From positions 1-64,000 of the forward strand of contig CAYSUS010000027.1 of the NCBI GenBank assembly GCA_964434165.1: a stretch of 64,000 nucleotides of DNA, given 5' to 3'. Both the position numbers and the translations under genes were made by a program. Positions 17,077-24,652 of this stretch are shown here, one piece after another; positions within the stretch are counted from its first letter, which is position 1, and each line of letters starts with the position of its first letter. The notes under the pieces are model-generated. The model was not told where the DNA came from, made no database searches, and worked only from the letters and a program-made list of their open reading frames with translations. Source of the stretch: CAYSUS01 sp964434165 (lineage in GTDB: Bacteria > Planctomycetota > Planctomycetia > Pirellulales > Thermoguttaceae).

Positions 17077-18360
17077 TCAGTCGAACGGGTTGGGGGCGGG
17101 CTTGGTGTCCGGCTCCTGATCGAACGGGTTGGGCAGGTCGCCCGACGGCTTCTCCGGGGCGGGCTCGGGCGGCGCCGGCGTGGTCGCGCCGGGCTCGACC
17201 GGGGCGGGCACCGCAGGGGCGGGCTCGACCGGCGCGGGCACCGCAGGGGCGGGCTCGACCGGCGCGGGCTCGGCGGGAGCCGGGGTGTCGAAGGGATTGT
17301 CCTCCCCGGGCGCGGCAGGCTTGTCGGCCGGCAAGTCCATGCCCGGGCCGGGGCCCGGCGGGCCGAATCCATCCGGGGCAGGCGGGGCCGAGGGGACCAG
17401 GCCGCCGGGCACGGCGTCGGTGGCGGACTTCATCGCGTTGGTCACGGTGTCCGTACCGGCCTTGCCCGCCGCGCGGAACAGGGCATCAAGCACACCCCCG
17501 GCCTTGGCGCCGGCAGGCGCCTCGGTGGTGCCGCCGTCGGCAGGGACCTCGACCGGCGCCTCCGGCTTATCCGGCGGAGTGACGTCGAAGGGGCTCGGCT
17601 CGGCCGGCGCCTCGTCGGGCATCGACGGCTCTTCAACGGGCGTCTCCGGCGTGGTGGCGTCGAAGGGGCTCGGCTCGGCGGGAGTCTCCACCGGCGCCTC
17701 CGGCTTGGTGGCGTCGAACGGATTGGGCTCGGCGGGCTTCTCCGTGGTCGCGGTGCCCGGCTCCACGGGCGGGGGCTCGGGCTTCTCGGGCTTGATCATC
17801 GGCTCCTCGGCCGGCACTTCCTCGAATGGCTTGGCGGCCGGCTCGGGCGGCGGCTCCGGCACGGCGGGCAGCTTCACGTCCGGGGTCGGGGGGGCGGTGG
17901 CCTGTTCGCGGACGATTACGTCGCGCCGATCCTGCACGGCTTCGTACCGCGCGGCGGCCGCGGCCTGCGCCCTCTCATGGGCCTCGAGCTGGGCCTCGCG
18001 GCGGTACTTCTCGATCATCGCCCGCGGCTCACCCTGAATTCGCTGGAGCGACCGCCCCACGCGGTACAGCTTGTTGACGTCGGCTGCCTCGAGGTCGGCC
18101 CCTTCCTCGAAGTCCATGCGGGCCTCGGCCTCGCGCCCGAGCTGCAGGTACGAGAGGCCGCGGAAGTAGTAGCACCGCGGGTCCTTGGTGCCGGCGTCGA
18201 TGGCCGAGGTGAGCACCGTGTGCGCCGTGGCGTAGTCGCCGGAGAAATAGGCATGCACCCCGCTGCCATAAAGCCGGCTCAGGACGGCTTGCTGACCGTA
18301 AACCGACACGCCGCCCAACAGGACGACCCCTGCCGCCAATAAAGCGAGTCTCCGATACAT
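17077..18360 (-). CDS. Secreted TPR-like protein with NPFD/SPFD repeats
   Basis: A 427-residue exported protein. It has a signal peptide (MYRRLALLAAGVVLLGGVSV), then a helical tetratricopeptide-like part (residues about 25-140: GVHAYFSGDYATAHTVLTSA, CYYFRGLSYLQLGREAEA). The C-terminal two thirds are Pro/Ala/Glu low complexity, with the short motif (N/S)PFD recurring about seven times, including the extreme C-terminus. The DNA contains a 30-base tandem repeat encoding VEPAPAVPAP. Such tails are common in planctomycete periplasmic proteins; NPFD may be a docking motif, but that is inference. Start ATG 18360 gives the signal peptide; upstream codons are spacer. Confidence 0.8.
   Translation of the reverse strand: MYRRLALLAAGVVLLGGVSVYGQQAVLSRLYGSGVHAYFSGDYATAHTVLTSAIDAGTKDPRCYYFRGLSYLQLGREAEARMDFEEGADLEAADVNKLYRVGRSLQRIQGEPRAMIEKYRREAQLEAHERAQAAAAARYEAVQDRRDVIVREQATAPPTPDVKLPAVPEPPPEPAAKPFEEVPAEEPMIKPEKPEPPPVEPGTATTEKPAEPNPFDATKPEAPVETPAEPSPFDATTPETPVEEPSMPDEAPAEPSPFDVTPPDKPEAPVEVPADGGTTEAPAGAKAGGVLDALFRAAGKAGTDTVTNAMKSATDAVPGGLVPSAPPAPDGFGPPGPGPGMDLPADKPAAPGEDNPFDTPAPAEPAPVEPAPAVPAPVEPAPAVPAPVEPGATTPAPPEPAPEKPSGDLPNPFDQEPDTKPAPNPFD
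17191..17280 (-). repeat. 30-base tandem repeat, about three units
   Basis: The units at 17191-17220 and 17221-17250 differ at one base; a third at 17251-17280 diverges in its second half. They encode a repeated decapeptide of the VEPAPAVPAP type in the secreted NPFD protein. The array is in frame, so copy-number change would alter length without breaking the gene. Confidence 0.8.
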
Positions 18361-19254
18361 GGCAACCGACTCCCTGGGACGAAAAACAGTGGTTCCTTGG
18401 GGGCGGGTGTGGTATGGCATCCCGAATTGCCCAAGCCCGCCAGAAACGCCCTGACCCTCGTCGGCCTTGACCCTGGTCAGTTGCGAACCGCGATCCGAAC
18501 GACCGGCACGACTGCGCAGTAAGCACGTGAAGAACACCGGTGACTGCCTTGATCGTAATTTCCCCCACTCGGAATTTCAAGCAAGGGAAGCCACCGTGGC
18601 GTCGCAATCCGGTGATCCTCCCGCGGTGGCCGGCCCCGTGCCGACGGAAGCGCGCAAACCCCTCTAAAGGGGAATCGAGATCGCGTCGCCGCACTGGTCG
18701 CCTGAACCACACCAGCGGGTGCTTAGAGACGAGAGCAGGGCACCCCGATTGCGAGACCCCGACCGAAAAAGGGCTGCCCAGTAGCCCCCAGGGGAAGCGA
18801 CCCTGGCTTCGGCTTCGAGGTTCTGCCTCCGAGCTGCCCTGCTCTGCGTTGCGCAGATGGCACTCGATGTCGGGCCGCGACGCCGTTCACCCCTGACGGC
18901 ATCGGACAGCCCACTGCGCCGTGGACGAAGACTACCCAATCTCCGCCCACACTCCATTCATCGCAAATTGATTATGATGGTCTTAACACTCAGAACGCGC
19001 GACCGGGCAATCCATCGGTATTCTTCGCATCCCGACCCGGTCGCAACCATCTTGCGGGTTATGCTGAGCAAGCGTGGGGATCCTGGGGGTCGATGTGCGT
19101 TACGAGAGCTGCGACGTTCGCTGCCGATTCGGGGCTCTTCGAAGAATGGGCCACCGCGCCGCACGCACGGCGCCAGCTCCTGACCGGGCGCATCGATCGG
19201 AGTCACTTCGGCGGATTGCCCCGAGGAAATGCTCCAATGGGGGGTATGCAATCC
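18361..19254. other. Long spacer without a supported gene
   Basis: About 890 bases between a minus-strand and a plus-strand gene, so it holds two outward promoter regions. I found no gene I can support; the open frames here lack recognisable features and start signals. The right edge carries the promoter described next. Relict coding sequence is possible but was not identified. Confidence 0.4.
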
Positions 19255-19284
19255 TTGACGGTGCGAAAAACAGGGAACTATACT
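19255..19284 (+). promoter_or_regulatory. Sigma70-type promoter, TTGACG-N18-TATACT
   Basis: The -35 hexamer TTGACG (19255-19260) and -10 hexamer TATACT (19279-19284) are separated by 18 bases. Transcription would start near 19291, about 68 bases before the ATG at 19359. Confidence 0.6.
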
Positions 19285-19358
19285 AGAGGCTGTCCAGGGT
19301 CAGCTCTTTGCTCGCCGCACGGCCCGATGCCCGATCTCCCTCCAAAGGAATGCCGCCG

Positions 19359-20237
19359 ATGAGTTTGTCGCTTTGCGCCCGGTTGAAGCTCGTTGCGCTG
19401 GGTTGGGCCGTCGCCTTCTGCGGACCGGCGTTGCCGCTCTCGGCCCAGGAAGAACCCGCCGCGCCGCCGTCGCAGCCGTTCCGTAAGCTGGCCCCCGGCG
19501 TGCTCCGCGACGTCGATCCGGCACGCCAGGTCGAGGAGACCAACAGCCGCCACGACCACCTTGGCCTGATCGACGTCAACGCCGACTTCGAGTGGGCCAA
19601 GAACGTCTCCTTCCGCCACGACGTCTGGCATCTCGACATCCGCTACAAGCCCGTGCGCACCATCTGGGTCGATATCCCCCAGAAGAACGGAGCGATGCAA
19701 CGGAAGCTGATCTGGTACTTGGTTTACAGCGTGACCAATCCCGGCGAGACCATGCACCCGGTTCCCCAGGGCGACGGGACCTACCAGATCGAGATGCAGC
19801 AGAAGGACGTGCGCTTCGTGCCCGAGTTCCTCCTCCGTGATCACGAGACCAATCAAGTCTCTGCCGACACGGTGATCCCCGTGGCCCTCGGCCCGATCCG
19901 GCTCCGCGAGGACGCCAAGCGCCGGTTCCTGAACACGGCCGAGATGATTCGCGAGATCAAGGTGGGCGAGACCTTCTGGGGCGTCGCAACTTGGGAGAAC
20001 CTCGACCCCCGCATTGACCGCTTCTCCGTTTACGTCAAAGGCCTCACCAACGCCTACAAATGGAAGGACGACCAGGAGGCCTACGTCCGCGGGGAGCCGG
20101 TTTCCGGGCGCAAGCTGGGCGTCAAGACGCTCAAGCTCAACTTCTGGCGTCCCGGGGACGAATACTCCGAGGACCGCGACTTGATTCGCGCGGGCGTGCC
20201 GGGCGGCCAGGACTACGAGTGGGTCTATCTTTACTGA
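19359..20237 (+). CDS. Secreted conserved hypothetical protein
   Basis: A 292-residue protein with a signal peptide (LKLVALGWAVAFCGPALPLS, then AQ). The mature part is beta-rich and polar (FRHDVWHLDIRYKPVRTIWV, YLVYSVTNPGE, FWGVATWENLDPRIDRFSVY). I recognise the pattern from planctomycete hypotheticals but know no function. A well-placed promoter lies upstream. A further promoter for the next gene, rpmA, begins 14 bases after its stop, so the two are independently transcribed. The ATG at 19359 is chosen because it begins the signal peptide. Confidence 0.75.
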   Translation: MSLSLCARLKLVALGWAVAFCGPALPLSAQEEPAAPPSQPFRKLAPGVLRDVDPARQVEETNSRHDHLGLIDVNADFEWAKNVSFRHDVWHLDIRYKPVRTIWVDIPQKNGAMQRKLIWYLVYSVTNPGETMHPVPQGDGTYQIEMQQKDVRFVPEFLLRDHETNQVSADTVIPVALGPIRLREDAKRRFLNTAEMIREIKVGETFWGVATWENLDPRIDRFSVYVKGLTNAYKWKDDQEAYVRGEPVSGRKLGVKTLKLNFWRPGDEYSEDRDLIRAGVPGGQDYEWVYLY

Positions 20238-20251
20238 AGGCCGAATGGCGG

Positions 20252-20280
20252 TTGACGGTCCTCGGCGATCCCGATACAAA
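20252..20280 (+). promoter_or_regulatory. Sigma70-type promoter of rpmA, TTGACG-N17-TACAAA
   Basis: -35 TTGACG at 20252-20257 and -10 TACAAA at 20275-20280 with optimal 17-base spacing. The predicted transcript would have an unusually long leader of about 130 bases before rpmA, long enough to hold a regulatory structure. Confidence 0.55.
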
Positions 20281-20417
20281 GTAGGGTTCGCCGCCTCCGC
20301 GAAGCAGCCACTTTGGCGCGCAGAGGGCCAATCCCGGGCTGCGGCGCTTTTGGCAGATTCACGCGGTTCCTTGTGGGCCAGGTGACGGCCTGACCCGATC
20401 CGAGCGAGGCAGTTTCC

Positions 20418-20684
20418 ATGGCACACAAAAAGGGTCAAGGCTCCAGCCGCAACGGCCGCGATTCCAATGCGCAGCGCCGCGGCGTGAAGCGTTTCGGGGG
20501 CCAGCAGGTTCGGGCGGGTAGTATCCTGGTCCGCCAGGTGGGCACGAAGTTCCACCCCGGTCGCGGCGTGGGCATCGGCAACGACTACACCCTCTACGCT
20601 CTGATCGATGGCTGCGTGGAGTTCGACCGCGGCGGCCGCCGCGTCAACGTGGTCGCGGTCCAGCCAGCCGCGTCGGCCAACTGA
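20418..20684 (+). CDS. rpmA: 50S ribosomal protein L27
   Basis: An 88-residue protein matching L27 along its whole length: MAHKKGQGSSRNGRDSNAQR, KRFGGQQVRAGSILVRQ, KFHPGRGVGIGNDYTLYA. L27 lies near the peptidyl transferase centre; its N-terminal tail reaches the tRNA ends. The frame starts directly with MAHKKG, so no cleavable N-terminal extension of the Firmicutes type is present. The usual partner rplU (L21) is not upstream. obgE follows, as in many bacteria, but a hairpin separates them. Confidence 0.97.
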   Translation: MAHKKGQGSSRNGRDSNAQRRGVKRFGGQQVRAGSILVRQVGTKFHPGRGVGIGNDYTLYALIDGCVEFDRGGRRVNVVAVQPAASAN

Positions 20685-20726
20685 GCAGGCCGAATTCTCG
20701 CCCGCGGAGCAATACCGAAAACAGCT

Positions 20727-20756
20727 CGGGGATGGCCCGGTCGTGGGCCGTCCCCG
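20727..20756 (+). terminator. Hairpin between rpmA and obgE
   Basis: A 12-base-pair stem with one G-U pair (20727-20738 against 20745-20756), six-base loop, followed by CTTCTTTGCG. It ends 12 bases before the obgE start codon, so it could terminate or attenuate read-through from rpmA, or occlude obgE initiation. Confidence 0.5.
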
Positions 20757-20768
20757 CTTCTTTGCGCC

Positions 20769-21767
20769 ATGTTCGTCGATGAAGTCGAGATCCTGATCGA
20801 GGCAGGGGACGGGGGCCACGGGTGCGTGAGCTTCCGCCGGGAGAAATACGTGCCCCGCGGCGGGCCCGACGGCGGCGACGGCGGCGACGGAGGAAGCGTG
20901 ATCCTCCTGGCCGAGCCCGGCGTGGACAGCCTCGCCCCGCTGGCCCATCGCAAGCACTGGCGCGCCCAGAGCGGCAAGGCCGGCCAGGGCGCCAACCGCC
21001 AGGGGGCCTCGGCCAAGGACCTCGTGCTCAGTGTCCCGCCGGGTACGGTCGTCCTGGACGCCGAACGGGGCTTCGTCATCAAGGACCTCGCCGAGGCCGG
21101 CGACCGCGTCACCATCGCCCGCGGCGGCCGCGGCGGCCGCGGCAACGCCTCGTTCAAGTCGGCGACGAACCGCGCGCCGCGCGAGCGGACGCTGGGCGCT
21201 TCCGGCGAGTCGCGCCGCATCCGCCTGGAGCTGAAGATCATCGCCGACGTGGGCCTGGTCGGCAAACCCAACGCCGGCAAGAGCACGCTCCTCAGCCGCC
21301 TCTCGCGGGCCCGGCCCGAGATCGCCGCCTACCCGTTCACCACCAAGCACCCCAACCTGGGCCGCGTGCAGATCGACCTGGACCGCTCGTTCATCCTCGC
21401 CGACATCCCGGGGCTGATCGAAGGGGCCCACGCCGGCGCAGGTTTGGGACACGAATTCCTTCGCCACATCCAGCGGGCGGGCATCCTCGTCCACCTTGTC
21501 GAGCCGCAGCCGGCCGACGGCGCCGACCCGATCGCCAACTACCGCGCCATCCGCCACGAGCTGGAGGCCTTCGATCCCGAGCTGGGCCGACGGCCCGAGA
21601 TCGCGGCCGTGACCAAGGCAGACCTGCCCGGTGCCGAGGAGGTCTCCACCCGACTGGCCGAGGCCACTGGTCGCCGGGTGCATCTGCTTTCGGCCGTCAC
21701 CGGGCAGGGCCTGAACCAGCTCGTGGCGGCTGTCGTCCGTGCGCTCGACCGCCGGGTGGAGGCGTGA
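20769..21767 (+). CDS. obgE: GTPase Obg/CgtA
   Basis: A 332-residue ribosome-associated GTPase acting in 50S assembly and stress responses. The N-terminal Obg domain is glycine-rich (PRGGPDGGDGGDGG, RGGRGGRGNASF). The G domain follows with P-loop GKPNAGKST, switch I TTKHPNLG, DIPGLIEGAH (G3), TKAD (G4) and the SAVTGQG (G5) region. The C-terminal OCT domain found in some Obg proteins is absent. The ATG at 20769 starts with the canonical MFVDEVEI. Confidence 0.96.
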   Translation: MFVDEVEILIEAGDGGHGCVSFRREKYVPRGGPDGGDGGDGGSVILLAEPGVDSLAPLAHRKHWRAQSGKAGQGANRQGASAKDLVLSVPPGTVVLDAERGFVIKDLAEAGDRVTIARGGRGGRGNASFKSATNRAPRERTLGASGESRRIRLELKIIADVGLVGKPNAGKSTLLSRLSRARPEIAAYPFTTKHPNLGRVQIDLDRSFILADIPGLIEGAHAGAGLGHEFLRHIQRAGILVHLVEPQPADGADPIANYRAIRHELEAFDPELGRRPEIAAVTKADLPGAEEVSTRLAEATGRRVHLLSAVTGQGLNQLVAAVVRALDRRVEA

Positions 21768-22070
21768 AGGGCCCTCTGGCGGCCCGCGCTGACCGCTGCG
21801 CGGCAAGTCTGCCGGACGGCCAGACGGACTTACAAGGGGTTGCTCATGCACCCGGTCGAAAACGACCTCCCGAACTGCCGATGGACGAAGTCCAGCGCGT
21901 CCTGCGTCACGTCGGAGAGGTCCGCTAAACGCGGCTCTTCCGCGGCTTCCTCCACCGGTTGAGGTAGCAAGTGCCCCCTCGCGTCGGGTTCCGACCGCCT
22001 GGGTCGCGCCCCGAAACCCGCCCGCCTTGCCGCCCCACGTGACCCGACAGCAACCTCTGGGAGAAGAACC
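21768..22070. other. Spacer downstream of obgE
   Basis: About 300 bases with no supported gene. A short in-frame continuation ending MDEVQRVLRHVGEVR (stop 21926) has no start context I trust. The end carries GGGAGAAGAACC, the ribosome-binding site of the next gene. Confidence 0.4.
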
Positions 22071-23804
22071 GTGCGCGAGAACCACCTCGCCCGACGCCGC
22101 TTTGTCCTGCGAAGTCCCCTTGTCCTGCGAAGTCCCCACGCGGTCTTCCTGGCGCTGGCCCTGTGGACGACGGCATCCCCGGGTGGAGCCGCCGCAGACG
22201 AGCTGTACCACCCGCGTCCCCATCCGCCGACCGACGGCCGGGTCGGCTCGAACTACACGCCAGCCTACGCCGTCAACCAGGTGCAGTTCTGGCATGACTT
22301 CCGGCCCCAGGTCGCGGAAAGGGAACTGGCCGCCGCCCGGGAGCACTTCGGGATCTCGACGCTCCGCGTGTACATGCACAACATCAACTTCGAGGAGGAA
22401 AGGGACGCCTTTATGGCCAGACTCCAGACGTTCCTCTCGATCTGCGAGCGGAACGGGATCAAGCCGGGCCTGGTGTTCTTCGACGACTGCCACCGCGACG
22501 ACGGGATCTTCCTCGATCGGCCGACCACGCCCGTCAAGGGCTTCCACAACGGGCGCTGGGCCTGGTGCCCTCAGAAGCGGCACCGCGATCCGGGGAACCT
22601 GGAACGGTTCAAGCCCTACGTGCAGGAGGTGATTCGCGCCCATCGCACGGACCGCCGCGTCCTGTTCTGGGAGATCTTCAACGAGCCGAAGCCGGGGGCC
22701 CAGTACAGCGACCGGTTGCGTCGGGCCGGGTACATCTGGGCCAAGGAGGCCAGGCCGATCCAGCCCGTGCTCAACTGCAATCACGTCCGTGGCCAGGGCT
22801 GGACCGACGTGGACGTCTCGGACATCGTCGATGCCCACATCTACCACTGGGTGCCGTCGAACTGGGACCGGCTGGCCGAGGCCAACCTGCGCAAAGGGAC
22901 GGTATTCACCGAGGCCGGCGCGCGGTGGCACGCCCCCAGGCGCAGCAACGGCGCGCCGTGCGAGGTGGCTCACTGGCTCGAGCGTCGCCGTGCCGCGGGC
23001 GTGTCCACGCCCGGCGTCTATCTATGCTGGGAGCTGATGGTGGGCAACTCCCATTGCCGGTGGTACTGGGGGACGAAGCCCGACGAGCCCGAGCCGACCG
23101 TTCCCTGGTGCGGCCTGATGTGGCCGGACTGCACGCCCGTCTCCCTGGCCGAGGCCGAGGCCGTGCGGCGCTATGCGACCGGCCGACGGCGGGCGATGTT
23201 CTTCGACGACTTCCAGGACTCCCCGCCCGCCCCAACCCGACCCGGGTGGGAGACCTATGGCGGAGCCGACCGCGGCGGCAGCGGCTATCTTCCCCTTGCA
23301 CCCGGCGTGAAGATGATCGCCGGTGAGGAGCAGTGGACCGACTACGTGGTCGAAGGCCGCGTGATGCTCAAGTCCGAAGCGAAGGGCAATGCAGGGCTGC
23401 TCTTCCGCACGAGCGAGCCTGGGGACGGCTACGACCAGATGCGGGGCTATTACGTCGGCCTCGACACGCGCAAGCTCTACCTCGGCAAGATGGAGAACAA
23501 CTGGCAGCCGCTGGCCGACTTCGACCTTGCCGGGCTCGACTGCAAGGTGCAGCCCGGCATGTGGAACCAGATCCGCGTGGCGGTCGAGGGCCCGCGGATC
23601 CGCGTGTGGCTCAATCGCATGCACCCCTCGGCCGATCCGCACCGCGGCCTGCGCATCGACTTCACCGACCGGAGGAACCCCATCCTCTCCGGCGCGATCG
23701 GAGTGCGCGCGCACCGCGTGCCGGCCTGGTTCGACAATATCGTGGTCCTGCCGCTTGACGTGCTGCGGCCGAAGAAGCCCGAACCATCACCGCCCGACGC
23801 GTGA
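22071..23804 (+). CDS. Exported glycoside hydrolase-like protein with C-terminal DUF1080-type domain
   Basis: A 577-residue exported protein. After a signal peptide, residues about 50-385 look like a clan-A TIM-barrel glycoside hydrolase: LRVYMHNINFEEER, then FWEIFNEPKP, where Glu205 in NEP would be the acid/base, and TVFTEAGARWHA late in the barrel as the likely nucleophile strand. Residues about 390-570 (FFDDFQDS, GNAGLLFRTSEPGDGYDQMR, DNIVVLPLD) form a concanavalin-like DUF1080 or family-16-type sandwich. It probably acts on a beta-linked polysaccharide outside the cytoplasm; substrate unknown. The start is GTG at 22071 with GGGAGAAG upstream. An 18-base tandem repeat lies in the signal-peptide codons, and the stop codon overlaps a dispersed repeat. 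Confidence 0.78.
   Translation: MRENHLARRRFVLRSPLVLRSPHAVFLALALWTTASPGGAAADELYHPRPHPPTDGRVGSNYTPAYAVNQVQFWHDFRPQVAERELAAAREHFGISTLRVYMHNINFEEERDAFMARLQTFLSICERNGIKPGLVFFDDCHRDDGIFLDRPTTPVKGFHNGRWAWCPQKRHRDPGNLERFKPYVQEVIRAHRTDRRVLFWEIFNEPKPGAQYSDRLRRAGYIWAKEARPIQPVLNCNHVRGQGWTDVDVSDIVDAHIYHWVPSNWDRLAEANLRKGTVFTEAGARWHAPRRSNGAPCEVAHWLERRRAAGVSTPGVYLCWELMVGNSHCRWYWGTKPDEPEPTVPWCGLMWPDCTPVSLAEAEAVRRYATGRRRAMFFDDFQDSPPAPTRPGWETYGGADRGGSGYLPLAPGVKMIAGEEQWTDYVVEGRVMLKSEAKGNAGLLFRTSEPGDGYDQMRGYYVGLDTRKLYLGKMENNWQPLADFDLAGLDCKVQPGMWNQIRVAVEGPRIRVWLNRMHPSADPHRGLRIDFTDRRNPILSGAIGVRAHRVPAWFDNIVVLPLDVLRPKKPEPSPPDA
22102..22137 (+). repeat. 18-base perfect tandem duplication in signal-peptide codons
   Basis: TTGTCCTGCGAAGTCCCC occurs twice back to back (22102-22119 and 22120-22137), duplicating six codons (LRSPLV/LRSPHA) in the N-region of the glycoside hydrolase signal peptide. 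Confidence 0.9.
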
Positions 23805-23811
23805 GCGAGGG
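23793..23811 (+). repeat. Dispersed CCCGACGCGTGAGCGAGGG repeat, copy 2
   Basis: A second copy of the element at 8629 with one substitution (GTGAG for GTCAG). It contains the stop codon TGA of the preceding gene, so the last residues of that protein (PPDA) derive from the repeat. Confidence 0.6.
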
Positions 23812-23834
23812 ACTTCGCGCCATCGAAGCCCGAC

Positions 23835-24329
23835 TCAATACGCGAGGAACCCCAGGTGCAACTCCGCGTGGCGGAGATTCAGCTCGATGCGATCTTCATG
23901 CGACATCGGGCCGAAGGCCGGGCTGTCGTGCTTCGCCTCTTCTCCTTGCCGCAGTCGCTCCAGGGCAGCCAGCAACCGCGTTGCGGCCGCGGCGGTCGCC
24001 ATCTTCTCCATGCCGGTCGTGCCCTCCTCGACACCGGGGATGCGCACGCCGCGGGGCATACCCTCGCGGAGCATTTTGCGCAGGCGAAAGCGGAGGATCC
24101 AGCGCACGAAGAACGGGGGTCGCCTGATCGGAAACCCGTCGTACCCGTACTCGATCCACGCGGCCACGTGGGACATGACCTGCCCCGGTGTCCAGTTGCC
24201 CCTCGCCCGCAGCGTCCCCTCACGGTCGGCGGCCAGGATTCGCTGCACCTCGGCCGTGCAGTCGTCTAGCGTGCGGAACCGGAGCGTCCTGTGGTCGGGT
24301 GTGGTCTGGGTCTTGACGGGAGATGCCAT
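23835..24329 (-). CDS. DUF1569 (DinB-like) protein
   Basis: A 164-residue protein of the DUF1569 family, related to the DinB four-helix bundle superfamily. Visible features are GNWTPGQVMSHVAAWIEYG near residue 45, where the His would be a metal ligand, a basic stretch RWILRFRLRKMLREG, and a C-terminal HEDRIELNLRHAELHLGFL helix with further His residues. DinB-superfamily proteins often bind a metal and act in thiol- or stress-related chemistry, but DUF1569 itself has no established role. It is transcribed convergently with the glycoside hydrolase and divergently from the next gene. Confidence 0.82.
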   Translation of the reverse strand: MASPVKTQTTPDHRTLRFRTLDDCTAEVQRILAADREGTLRARGNWTPGQVMSHVAAWIEYGYDGFPIRRPPFFVRWILRFRLRKMLREGMPRGVRIPGVEEGTTGMEKMATAAAATRLLAALERLRQGEEAKHDSPAFGPMSHEDRIELNLRHAELHLGFLAY

Positions 24330-24468
24330 GGGACTTGCTGGGGGGCGAATTCTGAAGGCCAGCGGCGCGACGGCTTCGTGGTCAAGACGAGCTTAACGCG
24401 GCGGAGTGCGCCGCGTCAAACTCTCTCGCCGCTTGCGCGGCTGGGGGAGGTGTTCCTGGGCGATCCCG

Positions 24469-24488
24469 TCCCGTGGGCTCCCGCCCAC
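24469..24488. repeat. Hairpin repeat CCGTGGGC-TCCC-GCCCACGG
   Basis: A perfect 8-base-pair stem with a four-base loop lies in the spacer between the divergent DUF1569 and propeller genes. I recall similar CGTGGGC..GCCCACG elements in planctomycete spacers; only one copy was seen here, so the dispersed-repeat label is recollection. Confidence 0.4.
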
Positions 24489-24652
24489 GGATTCACGCGC
24501 TGGCCGCTGCGCGGCCCGGACCGCCCTGCGAAGCGCCCAACCGCTGCGCAGCGTCCATCCGAGCCGTTTTCCCGGAGCATCGGTCGGTTTACGATGGCTC
24601 TGGGGCGGGCATGGTGACGGCCAATCGTAATCCGCCTGTTGATCACGCTTCG

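Noticed and set aside
20287..20417. Riboswitch in the rpmA leader
   Set aside because: No known riboswitch consensus was recognised; only a long leader can be claimed.
19278..22973. Minus-strand open frame of 1231 codons across several genes
   Set aside because: It runs antisense through the secreted hypothetical, rpmA, obgE and the glycoside hydrolase; it has no start context or domains and is a shadow.
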